A stretch of 64,000 nt of DNA from DASQJL01 sp036380835 (GCA_036380835.1 DASVDZ010000031.1:1-64000); one strand, 5' to 3'; shown: positions 16,451 to 25,448, counted from the stretch's first letter. The notes: a model not told the origin generated them from the sequence alone. Translations and numbers: made by a program.

Positions 16451-18901
16451 CTAGTCGCCCTTCCCGGAGGAATCGGGCAGATCCTCCGCGTCCGGAGGGA
16501 GCGGCGGCGCGAGATCGTCCTTCATGTAGTCGGTGGTGTCGCTCGCCGCGCTGTCCGACCACGCCGGCATGTGGAAGACGGGGCAGACCTGCCTCGGCTC
16601 CGTCTTGTCCACGAACGCCGCGCGCATGACGTGCGGACAGTCGGGCCCGGCGCGGTAGCCGGTGTCGGCGTCGATCCAGGTCTCGACGACGCCGGGCGGC
16701 GCCTCGAAGTCCTGGAACGGGAGGTCGCGGTGCGCGGCGGTCATGAAGCGCGCCCAGATCGGAACCGCGGCCTGCGTCCCGGTGAGCCCCAGGCGGCGAT
16801 TGCGATCGCACCCCACCCAGACGCCGCACGCGAGCTGCGGCGTGTAGCCGACGAACCACGCGTCGTTCTCGTCGTCGGTGGTGCCGGTCTTCCCCGCGGC
16901 CGGCCGCGTGAACCCCCACTGCGTCCGGATCGACGCCGCGGTGCCGTAGATGACCGGGCCTTCGAGGAGGATCGTGGCCATGTAGGCGGTCTCCGGGCGA
17001 AGCACGCGGCGCGCCTCCTTGCGCGGGGTCCACCGCACGTTCCCGCCCCGGTCGAGCACCGCGCGCACCGGGGTCGGTTGGATCAGCACGCCGCCGTTCG
17101 CGAGCGCCGCGTACGCGCGCGTCAGCTCGAACGGCGACACCTCGCTCGTGCCGAGCGCGAGCGACATCACCCGGCGCAGCCGGCTCTCGATCCCGAGGAG
17201 GCGCGCCGTCTCGATGACCCCGTCGACGCCGACCATCTGCTCCAGGTGGACCGTCGCCACGTTGAGCGATCGCGCGAGCGCGCGCGCCATGGTCACCTGG
17301 CCCTCGTAGTCGTTCTCGAAGTTGCGCGGCGCCCACGGGCCGAGATTGGTCTGGAACGTGTCGGGCTGGTCCTCGAGGATCGTCGCCGGCGTGAGCGGCG
17401 GCCGCCGGCCTCCGGTCGCCGTCTTGATCGCCGTGATGTAGACGAACGGCTTGAAGGCCGAGCCGGGCTGGCGTCGCGAATCGAGGGCGCGGTCGTAGGG
17501 CGACTCGACGTAGCTCCGGCCGCCGACCAAGGCGCGGACGTACCCCGTCGCCGGCTCGATCGCGACCAGGGCCCCCTCGGCGGGATCGCGCTCGGAGCCG
17601 CCCCGCGGCGAGCGCCAATCGGCTTCCCGCGTTCCGTCCCGCACCGCGCGCTCGGCCGCCTCCTCCATCGCGGCGTCGAGCGTCGTGAAGACGGCGAAGC
17701 CGCGCGCGTTCAGGTCGGCCTCGGCGATGTCCTTCGAGAGGTATTCCCGCACGTAGTCGACGAAGTAGGGCGCCAGCGTGGCGGGGGGCGGGCTCGGCGC
17801 GAAGTGGAGCGGCGTGGCGCGGGCCCGGTCCGCCTCGGCCTTCGAGATCCACCCGCAGTCCACCATGTCGGAGAGCACGTGGTCGCGCCGCGCGAGCGCC
17901 TCCTCCGCGTCCCGGTAGGGGGAGAAGTGATTCGGCGCCGGAATGATGCCGGCGATCAGCGCGCCCTCCCCGAGCGTCAGGTCCTTCACGTGCTTGTTGA
18001 AGTAGAAGAGCGAGGCCTCCTCGACGCCGCAGACGCTCCAGGAGCCTCGCTGCCCGAGGTAGATCTGGTTCAGGTAGAACTCGAGGATCTGCTCCTTGGA
18101 GTACCGCATCTCCACCATCACGGCGAGGAGGGCCTCGTGGATCTTCCGGAAGAAGCTCCGCTCCCGCGAGAGGAAGAGGTTCTTCACGAGCTGCTGGCTG
18201 ATGGTGCTCCCGCCCTCGACGACGCCGCCCGCGCGGACGTTCCGCACGGTGGCGCGGCCCAGACCGAGCAGATCGATCCCCCAGTGTCGGAAGAACCGGC
18301 GGTCCTCGCTCGCGACCACCGCGAGCACCACGCGCCGGGGGATCTGCTCCAGAGGGATGTAGCTCCGCCGCTCCCGCTCGGCGTCGGAGAACTCCCCCAG
18401 GAGCTCCGGCTCGACGCGGAGGAGCCCGCGCTGCTTCGGATCGCGGAACCCCTCGGCGATCGAGGCGAGCTTGCCGTCGGCCAGGTCGGCGACGACCTCG
18501 TCCCCCGCCTCGACGCGATCCGGGTACGTGAACGGGCGAAGGCGGATCTCGTACGTCGCGCCGCGGATCCGGTACTGGCCGGCCTCCGCGGGCCGCGCCC
18601 AGACCCGGCGGTATCGCGCCCGCGTCAGGTAGTCGCGCAGCGTCGCGTCGTCGAGCCGGTCTCCGACGCGGAAGTCACGCCAGTCGGCGTAGACGCGGGT
18701 CGGGAACTTCCACCCCTTCCCCGCGTAGCGGAACGACGCGATGGAGGAAAGGCGGAACCAGTCGTAGCCGAGGAGGGCGACGAGCACGAGAAGGAGGAAG
18801 AGGAGCCAGCGGGCCCGGCCCGCCGGGAGCCAGGCCGGGCGGTAACGCCACCACGGTCGCACGATGGGGGGAAGCGTACGGAGTGGCGCGCGGCCCGTCA
18901 A
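16451..18901 (-). CDS. Class A penicillin-binding protein (transglycosylase/transpeptidase)
   Basis: An 816-residue bifunctional peptidoglycan synthase. A single N-terminal membrane segment (about residues 32-46) is followed by a UB2H-like region, so it is PBP1b-like. The GT51 transglycosylase carries ASEDRRFFRHWGID (catalytic Glu199) and GGSTISQQLVKNLFLSRER. The transpeptidase has SAFK (Ser481/Lys484), SLN (545-547) and KTGT (671-674), so all catalytic motifs are present. It acts on lipid II in the periplasm. The start is a TTG at 18901; a GTG at 18862 would remove 13 residues and still keep the membrane anchor. It lies 12 bp after the zinc-finger gene on the same strand, probably cotranscribed with it. 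Confidence 0.94.
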   Translation of the reverse strand: MTGRAPLRTLPPIVRPWWRYRPAWLPAGRARWLLFLLLVLVALLGYDWFRLSSIASFRYAGKGWKFPTRVYADWRDFRVGDRLDDATLRDYLTRARYRRVWARPAEAGQYRIRGATYEIRLRPFTYPDRVEAGDEVVADLADGKLASIAEGFRDPKQRGLLRVEPELLGEFSDAERERRSYIPLEQIPRRVVLAVVASEDRRFFRHWGIDLLGLGRATVRNVRAGGVVEGGSTISQQLVKNLFLSRERSFFRKIHEALLAVMVEMRYSKEQILEFYLNQIYLGQRGSWSVCGVEEASLFYFNKHVKDLTLGEGALIAGIIPAPNHFSPYRDAEEALARRDHVLSDMVDCGWISKAEADRARATPLHFAPSPPPATLAPYFVDYVREYLSKDIAEADLNARGFAVFTTLDAAMEEAAERAVRDGTREADWRSPRGGSERDPAEGALVAIEPATGYVRALVGGRSYVESPYDRALDSRRQPGSAFKPFVYITAIKTATGGRRPPLTPATILEDQPDTFQTNLGPWAPRNFENDYEGQVTMARALARSLNVATVHLEQMVGVDGVIETARLLGIESRLRRVMSLALGTSEVSPFELTRAYAALANGGVLIQPTPVRAVLDRGGNVRWTPRKEARRVLRPETAYMATILLEGPVIYGTAASIRTQWGFTRPAAGKTGTTDDENDAWFVGYTPQLACGVWVGCDRNRRLGLTGTQAAVPIWARFMTAAHRDLPFQDFEAPPGVVETWIDADTGYRAGPDCPHVMRAAFVDKTEPRQVCPVFHMPAWSDSAASDTTDYMKDDLAPPLPPDAEDLPDSSGKGD

Positions 18902-18913
18902 TCGCCGCGGTCT

Positions 18914-20908
18914 CTACCGCGCGTCGCTCAGGGCGTCTTCGAGCTGGCGCATCCGGGCCACGGTGCGCGCGTCGGCGCCTCCGGCCGGTGCGTTCAGGAC
19001 GTACTCGCGATACGCGAGGAGCGCGTCTTTCTTGTCGGAGTTCTTGCCGGTGATCGCCTGGATGCTCCAGAGACAGTCGGCCAGCTCTCGCTTGGCGCGC
19101 GCCCGATCGGGGCCGACGCTGCTCTTGATGAACCCCTTCCACGTGTCGCGGAGCTTTCGTAGCGCGTCGAGATCGGAGCTCTGCGCGGCCGTCACCGTCG
19201 CGAGGTGGAGCCGATCGATCGGCCGCTCCGCGGCGGGGGGCGCCGGGGTCGCGGCCGTCGCCTCCTGCGTCGCGGTCGCGGACGGGGCGGTCGAGACGGC
19301 CGGCGGCCTCGTCGGGGTCGTCGCGGGCGCGCTCGACGGCTCCCCCGCTTCGTCGGTCGTGACGTCCGGCGTCGCCGGTTCGATGGCCCGCGTTCCGGCC
19401 GGCGGCGCGGGTTTCGGCGCCTCCTCCGTTCCCTCCCCGGCGGCGGAGCCGCCCAGCGGGACGGCGCGCTCGCTCTTCGTGATGACCGGCCCCGGTGTTC
19501 CCGTGGCGCGCGCGGGATTGCGGACCGGCGGAGCCGGCTCCGCCGCGCTGGCGGAGGACCGGCGCGAGGGGGAGACGGTCGCCGAGCGCGTCGGCTTCGG
19601 CGCGGGCGTCAACGCCTTCTCCGCGCCGATCGTCGCGACCCCGCCGGAAGGAACCGTGGCCGCCTCGATGACGCGCGCCCTCGGCGGCGGCGCGCTCGCG
19701 CTGGAAGGCGTGCCGGCGCTCGGTGTGCCGGCGCTCGGCGTGCCGGCGCCCGACGCGCCGTCTCCGCCGGACGGCGGCGCGGTCGAGGTCGTGGGGGGCG
19801 CGACGGCGTCCGTCGGCTCGGCGTCCGTTGTCGCGGCTACGGGAGGGCTCGTCTCGCCACGCGACGCGGTCGCCGAGGGCACGGCTCCGGCAGGCGACCG
19901 GGACGGCTGCCGGACCGCGAGCGCGATCCAGAGGGAGAGGACGAGGAGCCCGAGACCGACCACGCTCCCGACGCCCCAGAGGATCGCGCGAAGCGCCGAG
20001 GACTTGCCCTTCCGCGCCCCCTGGCGCGTCAGCGCCTCCTCCGCGAAGAAGAGGCTCCCCTCCGGCGGCGACGAAGCGGGCTTCGCGTCGGCGGGCTCGA
20101 ATTCCCACGAGCTTTCCTTCCCGGACGAACCGGTCGCGGCGCGCGGGGCCTTGGATCCCTGCTTCGACCCGGGCGTCGGACCCGCCTTGTCCGGCTTCCG
20201 CTTCGGCTCCGCGATCGACGAGGACTGGATCGACTCGAGCTGTATTCCGGCGAACGAAGCCTCCGGATCCGGCCCGTCCGGTCGCGGCGCCTCCGCCATG
20301 GGGCGCGGAGCGACGGGCGGCTTCGCCGTCCCGGCGTTGGGCGGCTTGGTCTCATGAATCGCGGCGGCGGGACTCTCGGGCGGGGGCGGCGTGGGGATCT
20401 TCTCGAAGACCGCGGCGTCCGCGTCCGCGAGCGGCGCCGGCGCCATGGCTTCGGTCCCTAGGGCGGACTCCGCCGCGGCGGCGGGAGCATCCGTCGCGGG
20501 GGCGTCCGGCGGGGCCCCGGAATCGGGCGCGGTCAGGGCCGCGGGGTCGGCGGAGGGCAGCGGCTCGGCGGAGGGCGGCGGCTCGGCGAAGGGCGGCGGC
20601 TCGGCGGAGGCCGGCGGCTCGGCGGAGGGCGGCGCGGTGGAAGCGGCGGTCCCCCGCTCGCGCCGCGACCCGGCGCCTCCGGTGCCGAAGATCCGGTCGA
20701 TCGTCCACTCGTCCTCGCTCGAGGCGGCCGACTTGGGCGGGGCGGACCCCATGGCCCGGACGAGCTCCACCTCCAGGCGGCACCCCTCGCAGGACTGGAG
20801 GTGCTCCTCGAGCATGGCCCTGTCGTCGGAGGAGAGACGGCCGCTCGCGAAGGGCTCCATCTTGCTCTTGGCTTCGACGCAATCCACCCGAAGAAACCCC
20901 CTGCGCAT
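18914..20908 (-). CDS. Membrane protein with anti-sigma-type zinc finger and Pro/Ala/Thr-rich linker
   Basis: A 664-residue protein from ATG 20908; GTG 20956 and GTG 20887 are alternatives, the last preceded by AGGGGG. The N-terminus has Cys10...His36-x3-Cys40-x2-Cys43, the zf-HC2/ZAS pattern of anti-sigma factors. A long low-complexity region contains hexapeptide repeats (AEPPPS-like). One transmembrane helix lies at about 305-333. An outer Pro/Ser/Thr-rich stretch then ends in a helical C-terminal domain of about 100 residues (RLHLATVTAAQSSDLDALR onward). Topology suggests cytoplasmic zinc finger and periplasmic C-terminus. No sigma-factor gene is adjacent. An envelope-sensing or scaffold role is inference; the PBP gene follows it. 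Confidence 0.7.
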   Translation of the reverse strand: MRRGFLRVDCVEAKSKMEPFASGRLSSDDRAMLEEHLQSCEGCRLEVELVRAMGSAPPKSAASSEDEWTIDRIFGTGGAGSRRERGTAASTAPPSAEPPASAEPPPFAEPPPSAEPLPSADPAALTAPDSGAPPDAPATDAPAAAAESALGTEAMAPAPLADADAAVFEKIPTPPPPESPAAAIHETKPPNAGTAKPPVAPRPMAEAPRPDGPDPEASFAGIQLESIQSSSIAEPKRKPDKAGPTPGSKQGSKAPRAATGSSGKESSWEFEPADAKPASSPPEGSLFFAEEALTRQGARKGKSSALRAILWGVGSVVGLGLLVLSLWIALAVRQPSRSPAGAVPSATASRGETSPPVAATTDAEPTDAVAPPTTSTAPPSGGDGASGAGTPSAGTPSAGTPSSASAPPPRARVIEAATVPSGGVATIGAEKALTPAPKPTRSATVSPSRRSSASAAEPAPPVRNPARATGTPGPVITKSERAVPLGGSAAGEGTEEAPKPAPPAGTRAIEPATPDVTTDEAGEPSSAPATTPTRPPAVSTAPSATATQEATAATPAPPAAERPIDRLHLATVTAAQSSDLDALRKLRDTWKGFIKSSVGPDRARAKRELADCLWSIQAITGKNSDKKDALLAYREYVLNAPAGGADARTVARMRQLEDALSDAR
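19710..19754. repeat. Three 15-bp tandem repeats in coding sequence
   Basis: Units of GTGCCGGCGCTCGG plus one base at 19710, 19725 and 19740; the third differs at a few bases. On the minus strand they encode GTPSA repeated in the outer Pro/Thr-rich linker of the zinc-finger membrane protein. Confidence 0.8.
20556..20627. repeat. Four 18-bp tandem repeats in coding sequence
   Basis: Units near GGCGGCGGCTCGGCGGAG start at 20556, 20574, 20592 and 20610. On the minus strand they encode a six-residue AEPPPS-like repeat in the cytoplasmic linker of the zinc-finger protein. The in-frame unit could vary in copy number by slippage. Confidence 0.8.
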
Positions 20909-21076
20909 GCGCCGCGAGGCCGAGGGGAACGATTCCCGCGCGGCGCACAGCGACACGTACCGGAAGCTATCGGAGGAGAAGCGGCAGAACTTGAGGCGAT
21001 TCGCGGCGATAGCGGGGTCTGGCGGGGCGTTGCGCGGGGCGCTCCCGGAGGCGCCCGAAACTGGCGGCGGGCCGGT

Positions 21077-21274
21077 CTAGTCCGGGAGGATGGCTCCCTC
21101 GATGGGGCAGGCTTCGAGGCAGGCGTTGCAGGAGACGCAGTCCTCGGCGACCACGAAGTACCACTTGGTTCCCTTGCCGTTCTCGCCTTCGCCCTTCTTG
21201 ATGCAGTCGACGGGGCAGACGTCCACGCAGGAGCTCTCCCCCTCGCAGACGTCCTTGATGATTTCGTAGGCCAT
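21077..21274 (-). CDS. Small ferredoxin with two iron-sulfur motifs
   Basis: A 65-residue protein. The second cluster motif is canonical: CVSCNACLEACP (C-x2-C-x2-C-x3-CP). The first is C-x5-C-x3-CP (CEGESSCVDVCP, plus a later Cys), which resembles the spacing of seven-iron ferredoxins in which one site holds a 3Fe-4S cluster. Probably a low-potential cytoplasmic electron carrier. The ATG at 21274 follows a GGAGGA Shine-Dalgarno. It lies 27 bp downstream of nadA on the same strand and 1.3 kb from korAB, for which it could be the electron acceptor (inference). Confidence 0.93.
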   Translation of the reverse strand: MAYEIIKDVCEGESSCVDVCPVDCIKKGEGENGKGTKWYFVVAEDCVSCNACLEACPIEGAILPD

Positions 21275-21301
21275 CCGGTCCTCCGTTCGAACTCGCGGCG
21301 A

Positions 21302-22387
21302 TTACTGGACTTGGAGCATCCGGTCGAGCGCCACGCGAGCCCACTCCTTGGTCTCCCGCGGAACACGCACCGGATTCACGACCTCGCCGCCCACGAGGCT
21401 CTCGAGCGCCCAGCAAAGGTTTTGCGGCGAAATTCGATACATCGTAGCGCAAAGGCAGAAATCTTTCGACAGGAGGACGATCCGCTTGTCGGTCATCTGG
21501 TGCGCGAGGCGGTTCACGAGGTGGTATTCGGTTCCCACCGCCCAGCTCGATCCGGTCGGGGCTTCCCGGAGCGTTCGAATGATGAACTCGGTGGACCCGA
21601 CCGCGTCGGCCGCCGCCACCACTTCGTGCGGCACCTCCGGATGGACGAGGATCTTCACGCTGGGGTCCTCCGCCCGTCGCTCTTCGACGTGACGGAGCTG
21701 GAACTTGGTGTGGACGGAGCAGCACCCCTTCCAGACGACGACCGTGGCCGCCTCGAGCTCGGCGGCGCTCAGGCCCCCCTGCTCCCGCTTCGGGTCCCAC
21801 ACCACGATCCGCTCCGCCGGAATCCCCATGGCGATGGCCGTGTTCCGGCCCAGGTGCTCGTCCGGGAAGAAGAAGATCTTCTCCCGCTGGCGGAACGCCC
21901 ACTCGAAGATGCCGCGGGCGTTCGACGAGGTGCAGACGGCGCCGCCCCGCTCACCGCAGAAGGCCTTGAGCTCGGCGGTGGAGTTCATGTACGTGATCGG
22001 CGTGACGTCGTGGAGACCGAGACGCTCCAGCGTCGCGCCCGCCTCGAGCACGTCCTCCGTCGGCGCCATGTCGGCCATCGAGCAGCCCGCGTTCCGGTCG
22101 GGAAGGATCACCGTTTGATGCGGCGCCGCGAGGACGTCGGCGCTCTCGGCCATGAAATGGACGCCGCAGAAGACGATGAACTCGGCCTTCGTGCGCTCCG
22201 CGCCGAGACGCGCCAGCTTGTAGGAGTCGCCGGTCACGTCGGCGTGACGGATCACGTCGTCGCGCTGGTAGTGGTGCCCCAGGACGACCAGCCGCTCGCC
22301 AAGCGCGCGCTTCGCCTCGACGATTCTCTCGTCGAGCGCCGCGTCATCGAGCAGGAGGTAGCGTTCCGGAACGGTTCTCGTTGCCAT
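21302..22387 (-). CDS. nadA: Quinolinate synthase A
   Basis: A 361-residue enzyme that condenses iminoaspartate with dihydroxyacetone phosphate to quinolinate in NAD synthesis, using a 4Fe-4S cluster. Visible motifs: VLGHHYQRDDV, FCGVHFMAES, AGCSMADM, TYMNSTAELKAFCGERGG, CTSSNA, WKGCCSVHTKF, HPEVPHEV, and the C-terminal LCATMYRISPQNL. Cluster-ligand cysteines are present in the AELKAFCG/VCTSSN region, WKGCC and near the C-terminus. The ATG at 22387 is preferred over a TTG 36 nt upstream. nadB and nadC are absent here. It is divergent from korA. Confidence 0.96.
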   Translation of the reverse strand: MATRTVPERYLLLDDAALDERIVEAKRALGERLVVLGHHYQRDDVIRHADVTGDSYKLARLGAERTKAEFIVFCGVHFMAESADVLAAPHQTVILPDRNAGCSMADMAPTEDVLEAGATLERLGLHDVTPITYMNSTAELKAFCGERGGAVCTSSNARGIFEWAFRQREKIFFFPDEHLGRNTAIAMGIPAERIVVWDPKREQGGLSAAELEAATVVVWKGCCSVHTKFQLRHVEERRAEDPSVKILVHPEVPHEVVAAADAVGSTEFIIRTLREAPTGSSWAVGTEYHLVNRLAHQMTDKRIVLLSKDFCLCATMYRISPQNLCWALESLVGGEVVNPVRVPRETKEWARVALDRMLQVQ

Positions 22388-22455
22388 GCATCCATTCTTG
22401 TCGCGGCGCCGTGCGGGGGTCAAGGGGCGATTCCCCGCGCGGCGCCCGCGTGAAT

Positions 22456-22471
22456 CGCGAACGGATTCGCG
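22456..22471. promoter_or_regulatory. Inverted repeat in the nadA-korA intergenic region
   Basis: CGCGAA-CGGA-TTCGCG is a perfect 6-bp inverted repeat, overlapped by a shifted GAACG/CGTTC pair. It lies between the two divergent genes, 48 bp upstream of the kor -35 element. It could be an operator; no regulator is identified. Confidence 0.35.
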
Positions 22472-22518
22472 TTCGTCTAACTGGTGTGAGGTGTCGCCTC
22501 TACGAGCCGGGGTTGCCC

Positions 22519-22547
22519 TTGACCCGGCTCGCCTCGCGTCACAGAAT
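22519..22547 (+). promoter_or_regulatory. Candidate sigma-70-type promoter of the kor operon
   Basis: TTGACC (22519-22524, 5 of 6) and CAGAAT (22542-22547, 4 of 6) are separated by exactly 17 bp. The predicted start near 22554 gives a leader of about 46 nt to the TTG start of korA. An ATG at 22546 falls inside the -10 and so could not be used. Confidence 0.6.
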
Positions 22548-22599
22548 GAGATGCTTTCCGGACGCTTCCGACGCTTCCAATTTCGAAAGGGACTCCGAC

Positions 22600-24399
22600 T
22601 TGACGCACCCCGTCAACGATTTCAATCTCCACGTCGCCACGGTGAACGGCTCGGGAAGCCAGACCGCCAACAACACGCTGCTGCGCGCCATGTTCCAGAT
22701 GGGGGTCCCCGTCTCGGGCAAGAACCTCTTCCCGTCCAACATCGCGGGGCTCCCCACCTGGTTCACGATCCGCGTGAACGAGCGCGGCTGGGTCGCGCGA
22801 CAGAGACGCAACGACCTCCTCGTCGCGATGAATCCCGAGACGTCGGTCCAGGACATCGCCGCCATGGGCCCCGGGAGCGTCATTCTCATGGCCGAGGGCG
22901 TCCCGGCGCCCAAGGTCGTCGACGGGGCGACGTCGTACGTCGTTCCCTTCCAGAAGCTCATCGAGCCGATCGTCGCCGACGCCAAGCTCAGGAAGCTCGT
23001 CGTGAACATGATCTACGTCGGCGCCGTGGCGCGGATCCTCGGGATCGAGCGGGCGGAGGTGGAGCGCGCGCTCGAGTCGCAGCTCGGACGGAAGCCGAAG
23101 GCGCTCGCGATGAACCGGGCGGCGGTGGACGCCGGATTCGAATACGCCGAGACGAACATGAAGCCGGCCCCGTTCCGCGTCGAGCGGCGGAACCTGACCG
23201 GGGGAAAGATCCTCATCGACGGCAATCAGGCCGCCGCCCTGGGCGCGGTCTTCGCCGGCGTGACGTTCGCCGCGTGGTATCCGATCACCCCCTCCTCGAG
23301 CCTCGCCGAAGCCCTCCAGGGGTTCCTGGACCGCTACCGGCGCGATCCGGCGACGAAGAAGGCGACGTACGCGATCGTTCAGGCGGAGGACGAGATCTCG
23401 GCGATCGGAATGGTGCTGGGCGCCTCCTGGGCCGGGGCGCGCGCCATGACGGCGACGTCGGGGCCGGGCCTTTCGCTCATGACCGAGTTCACCGGCTACG
23501 GCTACTACGCCGAGATCCCCGCGGTCGTCTGGGACATCCAGCGGATCGGCCCGAGCACGGGCCTCCCGACGCGGACGTCACAGGGGGATCTCCTGAGCGT
23601 GGCCTTCCTCTCGCACGGCGACACCAAGCACGTAATGCTCTTCCCGGCGTCCGTCGAGGACTGCTACGAGTTCGGCCTCGAGGCGTTCGACCTCGCCGAT
23701 CGCCTCCAGACGCCGGTCTTCGTGATGTCCGACCTCGATCTGGGAATGAACGTCTGGATGGCCGATCCCTTCCGCTATCCCGAGAAGCCGTGGGATCGCG
23801 GCAAGGTGCTCACCGCCGCCGACCTCGAGAAGCTGGGCCGGTTCGAGCGGTACCGCGACGTGGACGGCGACGCGATCCCCTACCGGACGCTCCCCGGCAC
23901 CCCGCATCCGGCCGCCGCCTACTTCACGCGCGGCTCGGGACACGACGAGGCGGCGCGCTACACCGAATCGAGCGAGGCCTATCCGCGCGTGATGGACCGC
24001 CTGAACCGGAAGTGGGAGACGGCGCGGTCCCTGGTTCCGAAGCCCGTGGTGGACGACGTGAAGGGCGCCGACGCGGCGATCGTCTCGTACGGCTCCTCGT
24101 GGTACGCCGTGGAGGAGGCCCGCGATCTCCTGCGCGGGGACGCGATCGAGACGTCCGCGCTCCTCGTCAAGTCCTATCCGTTCCCGGAGGAGGTCGGCCG
24201 CTTTCTCGCGCGCCACGAACGGATCTACGTCGTCGAGCAGAACCGCGACGGCCAGATGGCGTCGCTGCTCCGGATGGAATACCCCGAGCGCGCGACGCGA
24301 ATCCGCCCGGTGCTCCACTACGACGGGCTTCCCCTCGACGCCCAGACGGTGGTCGACGGCGTTCGGAGCGGAGAGCGGGAGGAGGTGGCGGCCCGATGA
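22600..24399 (+). CDS. korA: 2-oxoacid:ferredoxin oxidoreductase, fused gamma-alpha subunit
   Basis: A 599-residue subunit with a gamma domain (residues 1-190, starting VNDFNLHVATVNGSGSQTAN) fused to the alpha, pyrimidine-binding-type domain (AAWYPITPSSSLAEALQGF, AEDEISAIGMVLGASWAG, TATSGPGLSLMTE). With KorB it oxidatively decarboxylates 2-oxoglutarate or another 2-oxoacid to the acyl-CoA and reduces ferredoxin; the reverse reaction fixes CO2. Start: the TTG at 22600, with AAAGGG 9 nt upstream, matches where family members begin. The frame stays open to 22381, but the putative promoter lies inside that stretch. Substrate is inferred from family resemblance (Kor/Oor type). Confidence 0.93.
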   Translation: MTHPVNDFNLHVATVNGSGSQTANNTLLRAMFQMGVPVSGKNLFPSNIAGLPTWFTIRVNERGWVARQRRNDLLVAMNPETSVQDIAAMGPGSVILMAEGVPAPKVVDGATSYVVPFQKLIEPIVADAKLRKLVVNMIYVGAVARILGIERAEVERALESQLGRKPKALAMNRAAVDAGFEYAETNMKPAPFRVERRNLTGGKILIDGNQAAALGAVFAGVTFAAWYPITPSSSLAEALQGFLDRYRRDPATKKATYAIVQAEDEISAIGMVLGASWAGARAMTATSGPGLSLMTEFTGYGYYAEIPAVVWDIQRIGPSTGLPTRTSQGDLLSVAFLSHGDTKHVMLFPASVEDCYEFGLEAFDLADRLQTPVFVMSDLDLGMNVWMADPFRYPEKPWDRGKVLTAADLEKLGRFERYRDVDGDAIPYRTLPGTPHPAAAYFTRGSGHDEAARYTESSEAYPRVMDRLNRKWETARSLVPKPVVDDVKGADAAIVSYGSSWYAVEEARDLLRGDAIETSALLVKSYPFPEEVGRFLARHERIYVVEQNRDGQMASLLRMEYPERATRIRPVLHYDGLPLDAQTVVDGVRSGEREEVAAR

Positions 24400-25448
24400 A
24401 CCAGAACGTCCCGCCCGAGCCGGCACGGAACCGGATCGGCCTCACCGCGGCCGACTACAAGGGATCCAAGTCGACGCTCTGCCCGGGGTGCGGCCACGAC
24501 GCCATCACGGGCAGCATCATCCAGGCCGCGTTCGAGCTGGGCCTCGAGCCGCACCGCGTGGCGAAGCTCTCCGGAATCGGCTGCTCCAGCAAGACGCCGG
24601 CCTACTTTCTCGGCCGCTCGCACGCGTTCAACGCCGTGCACGGACGGATGCCGTCGATCGCGACGGGCGTCTTCATCGCGAATCGAGACCTCACGCTGCT
24701 CGGCGTCTCGGGCGACGGCGACACCGCCTCGATCGGGCTGGGCCAGTTCTGCCACCTGGTCCGCCGCAACGTCCCGGTCGTCTACATCATCGAGAACAAC
24801 GGCGTCTACGGGCTCACCAAGGGGCAGTTCTCGGCCACCGCGGACCTCGGCTCGCGCGGCAAGTCCGGCCGCGTGAACGAGCTCATGCCGATCGATCTCT
24901 GCGCCATCGCCGTGCAACTCGGCTGCGGCTTCGTGGCGCGCTCCTTCTCGGGGGATCCGAAGCAGCTCCGTCCGATCCTCAAGGCGGCGCTGAGCCATCG
25001 CGGCACCGCGGTCGTGGACGTCCTCTCGCCGTGCGTGACGTTCAACAGCCATGAAGGTTCGACCAAGTCCTACGCGGCCGTGAAGGAGCACGACGCCCCG
25101 CTCCACGAGATCTCGTTCATCCCCCACTTCGAGAACATCGAGGTGGACTACGAGCCGGGCGAGACGCGCGAGGTGAGGCTCCACGACGGATCGAAGATCG
25201 CCCTCCGGAAGCTCGACGCCGACTACGATCCGGGCGACGCCTTCCGGGCGCTGACCACGCTCCACCAGTCGCGGGAAGAGGGGAAGTTCGTGACCGGGCT
25301 CCTCTACGTGGACCCGCGGAAGCCGGCGTTCGACGAGGAGGCGGCGATGGTGGACGAGCCGCTGGCGTCGCTCCCGCTCGAGCGCGTGCGGCCGCCGAAG
25401 AGCGCGCTGGACGAGGTGATGGCGGGGTTCAAGTCGGGCCGGATGTAG
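24396..25448 (+). CDS. korB: 2-oxoacid:ferredoxin oxidoreductase, beta subunit
   Basis: A 350-residue thiamine-diphosphate subunit. Cysteines in LCPGCGH (Cys29 and Cys32) and GIGCSSKTP match ligands of the 4Fe-4S cluster found in KorB/OorB. The ThDP/Mg motif is GDGDTASIGLGQF followed by IIENNGVYGLTKGQ. HGRMPSIATG and CVTFNSHEGSTKSY are typical of the 2-oxoglutarate-type branch. Its ATG overlaps the korA stop as ATGA, so the subunits are translationally coupled in equal amounts. No separate delta or gamma subunit gene follows. Confidence 0.95.
   Translation: MNQNVPPEPARNRIGLTAADYKGSKSTLCPGCGHDAITGSIIQAAFELGLEPHRVAKLSGIGCSSKTPAYFLGRSHAFNAVHGRMPSIATGVFIANRDLTLLGVSGDGDTASIGLGQFCHLVRRNVPVVYIIENNGVYGLTKGQFSATADLGSRGKSGRVNELMPIDLCAIAVQLGCGFVARSFSGDPKQLRPILKAALSHRGTAVVDVLSPCVTFNSHEGSTKSYAAVKEHDAPLHEISFIPHFENIEVDYEPGETREVRLHDGSKIALRKLDADYDPGDAFRALTTLHQSREEGKFVTGLLYVDPRKPAFDEEAAMVDEPLASLPLERVRPPKSALDEVMAGFKSGRM

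Noticed and set aside
21031..21060. GGGCGC/GCGCCC hairpin after the ferredoxin gene as a terminator
   Set aside because: The stem is short with a mismatch and no U-run follows.
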